This document shows positions 26,381 through 33,501 of a DNA stretch of 64,000 nt, piece after piece. The position numbers and the translations under genes are program-made. The notes under the pieces were generated by a model, which saw nothing but the letters and a program-made list of their open reading frames with translations, ran no database searches and had not been told where the DNA came from. The stretch is from Geoanaerobacter sp964528055 (GTDB lineage: Bacteria; Desulfobacterota; Desulfuromonadia; Geobacterales; DSM-12255): NCBI GenBank assembly GCA_964528055.1, contig CAZGQM010000002.1, positions 62,001-126,000 on the forward strand, read 5' to 3'. How positions within the stretch are numbered: the stretch's first letter is position 1; each line of letters starts with the position of its first letter.

Positions 26381-26498
26381 TCTCTTTTTAGATATATTTA
26401 TGCAGGGGCCCGGAGTATTCACTTGATCGAATTTATTTGATTTTACAGATCAATCATTTATTGTTAGGCGATTAGATGCCACCAGTAAGGAGGCTGAT

Positions 26499-26918
26499 AT
26501 GGGGAATACGGTAAGATTCGGGATATCGCTTGATGAAAAGCTGTTGGAGAGCTTTGATCAATTGATTGAGGAGAAGCGGTACATGAACCGCTCGGAGGCG
26601 ATCCGCGATCTGATCCGTGCATCACTTGTCGAGAACAGCATCGCTTCGGATGATGCCGTTGTAGTCGGCACTGTGACACTGGTCTATAACCATCATGTTC
26701 GTGACCTTTCCGACAAGCTGACTGAGCAGCAGCATGCACATCACGACCAGATAGTCTCTGCGTTGCATGTGCATCTGGATGCCCACAACTGTCTGGAGGT
26801 TCTGGTTGTCAGGGGTGCATCGCGGCAGGTGAAGCGGATTGCAGATGAGTTGATCGGAGTAAAAGGGGTGAAGCACGGTAAGCTGGTTATGACGACTACC
26901 GGAGAGGAACTGCATTAA
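26499..26918 (+). CDS. nikR: Nickel-responsive transcriptional regulator NikR
   Basis: A 139-residue NikR. The N-terminal ribbon-helix-helix (1-45) has VRFGISLDEKLLESFD and RSEAIRDLIR. The C-terminal ACT-like domain has the nickel ligands His79, His90, His92 and Cys98 (LHVHLDAHNCLEV), all in family positions. It represses nickel uptake genes when nickel is plentiful. It points away from the nikMN operon and shares the intergenic region with it. Confidence 0.96.
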   Translation: MGNTVRFGISLDEKLLESFDQLIEEKRYMNRSEAIRDLIRASLVENSIASDDAVVVGTVTLVYNHHVRDLSDKLTEQQHAHHDQIVSALHVHLDAHNCLEVLVVRGASRQVKRIADELIGVKGVKHGKLVMTTTGEELH

Positions 26919-26979
26919 ACCGGATACTTTGTTGAACAACACCTTATTTACAACGTCCTCTGACGAATGGCCTGCAATC

Positions 26980-27666
26980 TCAGAGTAGCCCTTTGTCGGC
27001 AAGGCTTACGTAACTACCGTCGCCGATAATGACATGATCGAGGAGCCGTATACCCATTAAATCCCCAGCCTCTTTCAGGCGGCGGGTCAGTTCCAGATCC
27101 TCGCGGCTGGGGGCCGGGTCACCGGTAGGATGATTGTGGACGAGAATCAGGGCTGCTGCCGAGTCTCTGACCGCAGGGTTGAATACTTCACGGGGATGGA
27201 CGATGCTCTGGTTAAGTGACCCTTCAGAGATGCGAACCTCCCGGATGATACGGTTCTTACCGTCCAGCAGCAGGGCCAGAACATACTCCTTCCGACGGTC
27301 GCGGAAGCGGAGATGGTAATACTGGAAGATCTGGTTAGGAGATGTATAACGCTCGCCGCTTGCAAGGGTATTACTGCTGCGGCGATTTGACAGTTCCAGC
27401 GCCGCCTTTATCGATGACGCCTTGGCCGACCCCATTCCCTTTATTCTGCAGATCTCAGAAACGCTGGCACGGGAGAGGTTCCGAAGGTCGCCGAACTCCC
27501 GTATCAACTCCCGTCCCATATCGATGGCACTCAACCCAGCCGCATGATCGCCGGTTCGTATGATCAGTGCCAGAAGCTCAGCGTCGGTCAGGCTTTCCGG
27601 TCCGTTTGCAATCAGCCTCTCCCGCGGTCGCTCACCTTCGGGCCATAACTTAATCCCGCCAGCCAT
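26980..27666 (-). CDS. radC: RadC family JAB-domain protein
   Basis: A 228-residue RadC-like protein. The N-terminal helix-hairpin-helix part includes RIKGMGSAKASSIKAALEL; the C-terminal JAMM/JAB domain has VHNHPTGDPAPSREDLELT, with metal ligands H-x-H and D. Despite the historic name, a direct role in DNA repair is not established. GCGGAGG precedes the ATG. uppP lies 39 bp upstream on the same strand. Confidence 0.93.
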   Translation of the reverse strand: MAGGIKLWPEGERPRERLIANGPESLTDAELLALIIRTGDHAAGLSAIDMGRELIREFGDLRNLSRASVSEICRIKGMGSAKASSIKAALELSNRRSSNTLASGERYTSPNQIFQYYHLRFRDRRKEYVLALLLDGKNRIIREVRISEGSLNQSIVHPREVFNPAVRDSAAALILVHNHPTGDPAPSREDLELTRRLKEAGDLMGIRLLDHVIIGDGSYVSLADKGLL

Positions 27667-27705
27667 TCAATCCTCCGCAGTATCGAAACGAGGGATGACC
27701 AACTA

Positions 27706-28521
27706 CTATCTGCCGGCAAAAACAAATATGATTACTCCTGCTCCGGCCACAAGGCGATACCAGACAAACGGATACAGCGAGTTGCGTTGCACGAAACGGA
27801 GCAGAAAGGCGATACTGATATAGCCGCAGATCGCTGAGCTTGCGATGCCGATCAGTAACAACTGAGACTCGCCAGGGGGAATGCCGTGTTTGATCAGGGT
27901 GCCGATCTTTAGCAACCCGGCACCCGCCACAATCGGTAGTGAGAGGAGAAAAGAGAAGCGGGCCGCTGTCTCCCGGTTATAACCGAGTAGTAGGGCTGCA
28001 GTGATCGTAATGCCGGATCGTGATACTCCCGGGATGAGAGCCAGGCATTGCGCTATGCCCACAGTCAGGGCACTTTTGAGGGTCAGCCGGTCCATCTTCC
28101 ATCTCTTGGCGCTTATGGTGTCTGCAAGGGCGAGGAGAAGACCGAATCCAATCAGGAATGCGGCTATGAGCAGTGGGCTGGAGCGAAAGATCTTTTCAAT
28201 GGGATGTTCAAACAGCTTGCCCACTATGGCTGCGGGAATAGTCCCTGCTATGATGTAAAACGGTAGTCGCTGTGTGCTGGAACCACAGCCATTTCTACTG
28301 AAGCTGGTGAAAAAATTAACCATAAGCTCAACGATGTCGCGCCAGAAGTAGGTACAGAGGGCGAGCAGCGTTCCAATGTGGAGTGCTACGTCAAATGTCA
28401 GGCCGGATTCAGGCCAGCCGAGCATCCATGGAAAAAGGATCAGGTGAGCCGAACTGCTGATGGGTAGAATCTCTGTGGCTCCCTGGATGGCTCCAAGGAT
28501 GAATGCATGCAACGGATTCAT
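27706..28521 (-). CDS. uppP: Undecaprenyl-diphosphatase
   Basis: A 271-residue membrane phosphatase that recycles undecaprenyl pyrophosphate for cell-wall synthesis and can confer bacitracin tolerance. It has QGATEILPISSSAHLIL and PGVSRSGITITAALLLG, the two catalytic motifs, and about eight membrane segments. AAGGAG precedes the ATG. The PhoB-like repeat array lies between this gene and the divergent phosphate genes and reads TGTCA towards uppP. Confidence 0.96.
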   Translation of the reverse strand: MNPLHAFILGAIQGATEILPISSSAHLILFPWMLGWPESGLTFDVALHIGTLLALCTYFWRDIVELMVNFFTSFSRNGCGSSTQRLPFYIIAGTIPAAIVGKLFEHPIEKIFRSSPLLIAAFLIGFGLLLALADTISAKRWKMDRLTLKSALTVGIAQCLALIPGVSRSGITITAALLLGYNRETAARFSFLLSLPIVAGAGLLKIGTLIKHGIPPGESQLLLIGIASSAICGYISIAFLLRFVQRNSLYPFVWYRLVAGAGVIIFVFAGR

Positions 28522-28608
28522 GATGCGTTCTCCTTTTGTTAAGGCGAACTAGGTTAGACCAGGACCGACTGAATTGCAAGGGGTTATAGGCATTGATGCA
28601 GGCATGAA

Positions 28609-28659
28609 TGTTACAAGTCGGTGACAGTTCTGTGACAAATGGGTGGCATTTGAGGTGCA
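28609..28659. promoter_or_regulatory. PhoB-box-like array with 11-bp period
   Basis: Four related heptamers occur exactly 11 bp apart: TGTTACA (28609), GGTGACA (28620), TGTGACA (28631) and GGTGGCA (28642), with a weaker fifth at 28653. Seven-base direct repeats spaced by four are the layout of Pho boxes; on the minus strand the units read TGTCACA/TGTCACC, like CTGTCAC. A -10-like TATGAT follows on the plus strand at 28663-28668, ahead of the DUF47-Pit genes. Which side it controls is not decided. Confidence 0.6.
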
Positions 28660-28725
28660 ACTATGATAGAAAGCAAAGTTTAGGACGTTGAGGTAGCAAA
28701 CCGCCAACCTGAATCGGGAGCTCAC

Positions 28726-29343
28726 ATGTTTGGATTGATTCCAAAAGAGGAAAAGTTTTTCGTTCTGTTTAAGGATATGACCGTTACCATCATCGAGGGG
28801 GCTGTTCTCTTGAAGGATATGATGGACAATTTCGAAAATCCTTCGATGAGCCAGAAGAAGATCAAGGATGTTGAGCACAAGTGTGATCAACTGACTCATG
28901 ACATTATTAAGATGCTGAACAAGAGCTTCGTCACCCCGTTTGACAGGGAAGACATCTATGCGCTCTCCGCGGCACTTGACGATATAATGGACCTGATAGA
29001 TGCTTCTGCCCAGCGTTTTGTAATGTATAACGTCGACAAGCCGACCCCTGAGGCCAAGGAGCTGGCCTTCATCATTCTCAAGTCATGCCAGACCATTGAC
29101 AAGGCAGTTGGAATTCTTGGAGGTAAACTGGAGCCGATTGCCGAATACTGCATGGAGGTCAATGCCATGGAAAACGAGGCTGACAGGGTCTGTCGCGAGG
29201 CAATCAGCAGGCTTTTCGATGAGGAGAAGGACGCGATCAAGCTGATCAAGTGGAAAGAGATCTATGAAACCCTGGAGCGGGCCACCGATAAGTGCGAGGA
29301 CGCTGCCAATATCCTTGAAAGCGTGGTTGTGAAGAATGCTTGA
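28726..29343 (+). CDS. DUF47 (PhoU-like) phosphate transport accessory protein
   Basis: A 205-residue all-helical protein starting MFGLIPKEEKFFVLFKDM, typical of DUF47 proteins that accompany Pit transporters. Helical repeats contain KVEHKCDQLTHDI-like (DVEHKCDQLTHDIIK) and MEVNAMENEADRVCREAI segments with acidic metal-binding patterns as in PhoU. It probably modulates the transporter. Its stop overlaps the pit start by eight bases (ATGCTTGA). Confidence 0.92.
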   Translation: MFGLIPKEEKFFVLFKDMTVTIIEGAVLLKDMMDNFENPSMSQKKIKDVEHKCDQLTHDIIKMLNKSFVTPFDREDIYALSAALDDIMDLIDASAQRFVMYNVDKPTPEAKELAFIILKSCQTIDKAVGILGGKLEPIAEYCMEVNAMENEADRVCREAISRLFDEEKDAIKLIKWKEIYETLERATDKCEDAANILESVVVKNA

Positions 29344-30337
29344 TCCTGCTTTCATTATGCTCTGCCTGGTTATACTGGCAGCGCTCGTGTTCGATTATAT
29401 AAACGGGTTTCATGATACTGCCAATGCCATTGCGACTTGCGTCTCGACCAGGGCGTTGTCTATCAGGTCCGCCATTTTCATGGCTGCGGTGCTGAATTTT
29501 GCAGGCGCAATGGTCTCCACAAAGGTTGCATCCACAATCGGCAAGGGGATTGTAGATGCTAACCATATTACCCAGATGGTTGTATTTGCCGGGATAATGG
29601 GTGCAATAATCTGGGATCTTATCACCTGGTACTATGGGCTCCCCTCTTCCTCATCTCATGCCATAATCGGCGGAATTATCGGAGCGGCAGCTGCTCATGA
29701 CGGCTTTTCAGTCATGCAATGGGCAGGGCTCAAGAAGATCGTCCTCTCTCTTGTCATTTCTCCTGTCATAGGGACTGCCATCGGCTTCATATTCATGATT
29801 GCCATGCTTTGGGGGTTTCGCAGGACACCGCCGGCCGGCTTGAACAAGGGGTTTAGAAAGCTTCAGATACTTTCTGCAGCAGTCATGGCGTTTGCGCATG
29901 GTACGGCAGACGCCCAGAAATCAATGGGTGTAATCACCATGGCCCTGGTCAGCTACGGCATGCTTCCGGTATTCGACGTTCCGGTATGGGTGAAAATCAC
30001 CTGTGCATTAGCAATGGGTCTGGGGACTGCTGCCGGAGGATGGAGGATCATCAAGACTGTAGGTAAGGATTTCGTCAAGCTGCAACCTGTTCATGGGTTC
30101 TGTGTCGAAACTGCTTCGGCTGGTGTTATTCTGGGTGCCTCTTCCATTGGCATGCCAGTCAGCACCACACATGTTATAACCTCAGCCATTCTCGGCGTTG
30201 GTCTATCCAAGCGCATTACTGCTGTCAACTGGAGTGTGGCCGGTCGTATTCTGGTTGCCTGGGTATTAACCATCCCTGCATCGGGGGTTGTAGCAGGAAT
30301 AACATATCTTCTGTTAAGTCCATTCCTGGGGAAGTAA
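29336..30337 (+). CDS. pit: Pit family low-affinity phosphate transporter
   Basis: A 333-residue inner-membrane transporter with about ten helices. The two inverted family signatures are present: DYINGFHDTANAIATCVSTR near the N-terminus and AFAHGTADAQKSMGVI in the second half. It imports metal-phosphate using the proton gradient. SSSHAIIGGIIGAAAA and PVSTTHVITSAILGVG are the paired repeat loops. Coupled to the DUF47 gene upstream; convergent with the DUF2062 gene downstream. Confidence 0.94.
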   Translation: MLDPAFIMLCLVILAALVFDYINGFHDTANAIATCVSTRALSIRSAIFMAAVLNFAGAMVSTKVASTIGKGIVDANHITQMVVFAGIMGAIIWDLITWYYGLPSSSSHAIIGGIIGAAAAHDGFSVMQWAGLKKIVLSLVISPVIGTAIGFIFMIAMLWGFRRTPPAGLNKGFRKLQILSAAVMAFAHGTADAQKSMGVITMALVSYGMLPVFDVPVWVKITCALAMGLGTAAGGWRIIKTVGKDFVKLQPVHGFCVETASAGVILGASSIGMPVSTTHVITSAILGVGLSKRITAVNWSVAGRILVAWVLTIPASGVVAGITYLLLSPFLGK

Positions 30338-30359
30338 GGCGGGAAATTCTCGCCTTACT
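30333..30359. terminator. Hairpin shared by convergent pit and DUF2062 genes
   Basis: AGTAAGGCG (30333-30341) and CGCCTTACT (30351-30359) form a perfect 9-bp stem with a 9-nt loop. It includes both stop codons. There is no T-tract, so termination is only probable. Confidence 0.45.
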
Positions 30360-30840
30360 CTTCAATATCCTCTCCTACTTCTTCCATCTCTCTCGTAATC
30401 TCAGCCAGCGCTTCATCCTTTTTTCTGAATCTGACTATCAGCCAGTAGCAGACTGCATAGCCTGTCAATGCAGCAGCAAATCCCAGTACTGATGATCCGA
30501 GCAGCAAAGAGGTCGCATAAGCTTTCAAGTCATGCCATTCAAGGCTTTTGAATGAGACCGGCACCGGTGCGAGGCCTCTCAGGGACTGGCCAATTTTGTG
30601 GCTCAGTATAAGCGCTGGTACCACGGTAAAGGGGGTGTTGATCCAGGCGCCGGTGATGCAGGTAAGTTTGTTGAGACGGAACAGGAATGCTGCTGCAATA
30701 GCTAATGGTGTGTGTGCGCCGAAAAAAGGGGTAAAACTTATAAAGACACCAACGGCAAATCCGGTGGCTATGTGCCCCGGATGGCTGTCCAGGGAGAGAA
30801 TGTCCCTGAATCTCTTTTTCCATGTTTCTTTGTCAAACAC
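30355..30840 (-). CDS. DUF2062 membrane protein
   Basis: A 161-residue protein with the DUF2062 pattern: SLDSHPGHIATGFAVGVFIS, FTPFFGAHTPLAIAAA and TGAWINTPFTVVPAL, then a second pair of hydrophobic segments and an acidic tail. Two or three membrane segments are likely. The family is often found near glycosyltransferases, but function is not established. No such neighbour is here. Confidence 0.85.
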   Translation of the reverse strand: MFDKETWKKRFRDILSLDSHPGHIATGFAVGVFISFTPFFGAHTPLAIAAAFLFRLNKLTCITGAWINTPFTVVPALILSHKIGQSLRGLAPVPVSFKSLEWHDLKAYATSLLLGSSVLGFAAALTGYAVCYWLIVRFRKKDEALAEITREMEEVGEDIEE

Positions 30841-30987
30841 TTCTTTCTGCCCTCCCTCTGAGGTGGCCGCAGTCTAAGGTCCCCTGCAAATTTTGTCAAT
30901 ACGTTACCGGTAAGTTCGTTTCCCCGGGAGATTGTTGCTAAAATTTAATCTCCTCTTGCAATTTATCGCAGTGGGTGTACTTTTCCT

Positions 30988-31018
30988 TTGACAATATTGT
31001 GTCAGCAATATATATAAT
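30988..31018 (+). promoter_or_regulatory. Promoter of the RND efflux operon
   Basis: TTGACA (30988-30993) and TATAAT (31013-31018) flank 19 bp; an overlapping TATATA at 31011 gives the preferred 17 bp. Both boxes are near-perfect, so the promoter should be strong unless repressed. It sits 35 bp before the GTG of the tolC-like gene. Confidence 0.75.
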
Positions 31019-31036
31019 ACTCCATATATATTGCTG
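31003..31036. promoter_or_regulatory. Operator-like perfect inverted repeat 13-8-13
   Basis: CAGCAATATATAT (31003-31015), 8 bp, ATATATATTGCTG (31024-31036): the arms are exact complements over 13 bp. The repeat covers the -10 box and probable start point of the efflux operon. A dimeric repressor bound here would block initiation. The operon's own ArsR-type gene is the obvious candidate; its binding is inferred. Confidence 0.72.
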
Positions 31037-31053
31037 TATTTTGGAGGTGCGGG

Positions 31054-32382
31054 GTGATTAAAATCGCACGTTGTTTTTTTGCTGCATTCTTGTTGCTCGC
31101 AGGACAAGCATCGGCGGGCGATCCGCTTGAATTGAAGGAGGCGGTGGCACTTGCACTTAGGAATAATCATCTGATCCAGGCTGCTACATTCGAGCGGACA
31201 GCAGCTGAAGCAGGGGTGACTTCCAGCCGCTCGCGCTATCTTCCCCGTATTACCTTTGAGGGACGTGCAGGGGTGACAAACTCGGGAACACGTGCCTTTA
31301 TGATGAAACTTGACCAAGGGCGCTTTTCTCTGGGAGGTGACCTGAACCACCCGCCTGCGACCGGGGATTTCCAATCCACTCTTCTGCTGGAACAGCCGCT
31401 CTTTGATCTGAATGTGAGCGGTGAGGTTAAGGTTGTACGGGAGGAGGCGGCGATTCGTTCGCATGCGCTAGATCAGCGTCGCCAGGATGTTGCTTTTCAG
31501 GTCTACGCGGCGTATCTCAATGTACTACGGACAAGATCACAGTTAGCGGTTGCAGAACAGGCCGAAAAGGATGCCCACGAACAGATGCGTGTTGCCAAGC
31601 TGCGTACTGAGTCCGGGATTGGACTCAGATATGATGAGCTGCGAATCAGGACCTTTTTGGCAGAGCTTGAGCAGCAGAAGATAACTGCAGAGAATGAGGT
31701 CACGATTGCCCACCTCCGCCTTGGGCAGGCCATTGGGCTTCCGGTTGGAGCTGCACCGGTTATACAGGGGAATGCCATGCCGCTGGAACTCAGTGCCTCA
31801 GATGCTGAGCTTGAAAAGGTGTCTCAACAAAATCGTTCGGATCTGAATGCTTTGACCGCAGAGGTTGCAAAAGGGGATGCCGGGGTTGCTGCTGCAAGGG
31901 GGGGCTATTGGCCGACACTGTATGCAAGCGCTTCTTACCAGATGAACGACAGGGAGATCCCCTTGGGGCGGGATAATGACAGCTGGATGCTGGCAGCAAC
32001 CCTACGATGGAATCTTTTTGACGGCATGCGGAGGCGGAGTGAGGTTGAAAAGGCTCAGGCGAATAGAGATGCTGCATCGGCCTACCTGAATAACCAGCGT
32101 CAGGAGGTTGCGCTGGAGGTACGTGAGGGTATCCTCAGACGTGTCGAATCTGTTAAGCGACTGGAGATCGCGAGGGATTCGGTAAAGGATGCCGAAGAGA
32201 TGCTTCGATTAATCAACAAGCGTTTCGAGAACGGCCTGGCGACCACCGTTGAACTGCTTGATGCCCAGACCGCCCTGAACAGGGCGCGTGGTCAGCTGAC
32301 TGACAACGAAACTGCATATGCACTCTCCACGGCAAGGGTATATCAGAGCGCCGGGCTCTTTCTCAAGGAGGTACTGAAATGA
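31054..32382 (+). CDS. TolC family outer-membrane efflux protein
   Basis: A 442-residue outer-membrane factor. Translation begins at a GTG behind GGAGGTGCGG. A signal sequence (about residues 1-20, ending ASA) precedes two repeats of the OEP fold, with long helices such as LKEAVALALRNNHLIQAA and ENGLATTVELLDAQTALNRA. It would form the trimeric channel that carries substrates from the pump across the outer membrane. It heads the operon; the adaptor gene overlaps by ATGA. Confidence 0.93.
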   Translation: MIKIARCFFAAFLLLAGQASAGDPLELKEAVALALRNNHLIQAATFERTAAEAGVTSSRSRYLPRITFEGRAGVTNSGTRAFMMKLDQGRFSLGGDLNHPPATGDFQSTLLLEQPLFDLNVSGEVKVVREEAAIRSHALDQRRQDVAFQVYAAYLNVLRTRSQLAVAEQAEKDAHEQMRVAKLRTESGIGLRYDELRIRTFLAELEQQKITAENEVTIAHLRLGQAIGLPVGAAPVIQGNAMPLELSASDAELEKVSQQNRSDLNALTAEVAKGDAGVAAARGGYWPTLYASASYQMNDREIPLGRDNDSWMLAATLRWNLFDGMRRRSEVEKAQANRDAASAYLNNQRQEVALEVREGILRRVESVKRLEIARDSVKDAEEMLRLINKRFENGLATTVELLDAQTALNRARGQLTDNETAYALSTARVYQSAGLFLKEVLK

Positions 32383-33497
32383 CTAAGGTACTGGCACTTT
32401 TTGCGGTTACTTTGCTGATGAGCATAACCATACTGAATGCAGGCTGCAGTGGTGGCAAGCAAGAGTCGGCTACTGCGGGCCGCGGATCTACTGTCGCCAA
32501 GGGGGTTGTTCTTGAAACTCTCCAACTCAAAGAGCTGATCGAACGCCAGGAGGCGGTTGGGACGGTTAAGGCGATTACTACAGCTCTTGTGGCGGCAAGG
32601 ATTGCCGGGAGCATTACAAGCCTTACGGTGAAGGAAGGGGATCGCGTCAGAAAAGGGGAGCTATTGGCGACTATTGAGGCCTCAGAAACCGCTGCAGGAG
32701 CTGCGGCATCCAAGGCAGGTGCAGAAGAGGCGAAGCGGGGATTGGACGAAGCCCGAGCGCGCAAAAAACTTGCAGACGCAACCTTTCAGCGCTATCGGAA
32801 TCTTTTTGCAGAGCAGGCCGTCACCCGGCAGGAGTTTGAAAACCGACAGGCCGAGCAGGAGATAGCCTCTCAGGGAGTTGCGAGAGCAGAGTCCCGACTG
32901 CTGCAGGCAGATGAGCTGTCACGTGCTGCTTCAACAGTTGCAGGATACGCACGAGTTCTGGCTCCTCTTGCCGGACTGGTGACCAGCAAATCTGTAGATC
33001 GTGGTGCCACGGTATTTCCCGGCATGCCCCTCATTACCATAGAAGAAGATTCGGGCTATCGCCTGGAGGTCCAGGCCCCGGAGACTCTGAAATCCCGCAT
33101 TGCGGTAGGGCAGGCAGTGGAAGTGCTGCTGGAAGGCTCAGTCGGAACGCAGCAGGGGAGGATCGTTGAAATCGTTCCGGTCGTCGATCCTGCCAGCAGG
33201 ACATTTATGGTCAAGGTTGAACTTACCATCAAGGGTCTTCGCTCAGGAGCTTACGGGAAGGTCTTCTTTCCGGTAGGAACAGCCAAGGGACTGATGGTGT
33301 TAAAGTCCGCAGTTGTCGAGCGCGGATCACTTACCTCGGTATGGGTAGTAGACGGCCAGAACGTTGCCCGAATGCGTCTCGTGAAACCGGGTAAAGTAAT
33401 CGGCGACCATGTAGAAATTCTGGCCGGCCTGTCAAGCGGAGAGCGGATCGTGGTCAATGGTATAGAGAAGGTCAGCGATGGCACAAAGGTGGAGTGA
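32379..33497 (+). CDS. RND periplasmic adaptor (membrane fusion lipoprotein)
   Basis: A 372-residue HlyD/AcrA-type adaptor. MTKVLALFAVTLLMSITILN leads to a lipobox AGC, so it is a lipoprotein. A lipoyl half-domain (AARIAGSITSLTVKEGDRV), an alpha-hairpin of about 90 residues, the second lipoyl half (LAPLAGLVTSKSVDRGA) and a beta-barrel follow. It links the RND pump to the TolC channel. Its start is coupled to the tolC-like stop; the pump begins four bases after its stop. Confidence 0.93.
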   Translation: MTKVLALFAVTLLMSITILNAGCSGGKQESATAGRGSTVAKGVVLETLQLKELIERQEAVGTVKAITTALVAARIAGSITSLTVKEGDRVRKGELLATIEASETAAGAAASKAGAEEAKRGLDEARARKKLADATFQRYRNLFAEQAVTRQEFENRQAEQEIASQGVARAESRLLQADELSRAASTVAGYARVLAPLAGLVTSKSVDRGATVFPGMPLITIEEDSGYRLEVQAPETLKSRIAVGQAVEVLLEGSVGTQQGRIVEIVPVVDPASRTFMVKVELTIKGLRSGAYGKVFFPVGTAKGLMVLKSAVVERGSLTSVWVVDGQNVARMRLVKPGKVIGDHVEILAGLSSGERIVVNGIEKVSDGTKVE

Positions 33498-33501
33498 CAA
33501 C

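Noticed and set aside
32384..32398. TGGCACTTTTTGC as a sigma-54 promoter inside the adaptor gene
   Set aside because: Only 8 bp separate GG and GC; the match is coding sequence.
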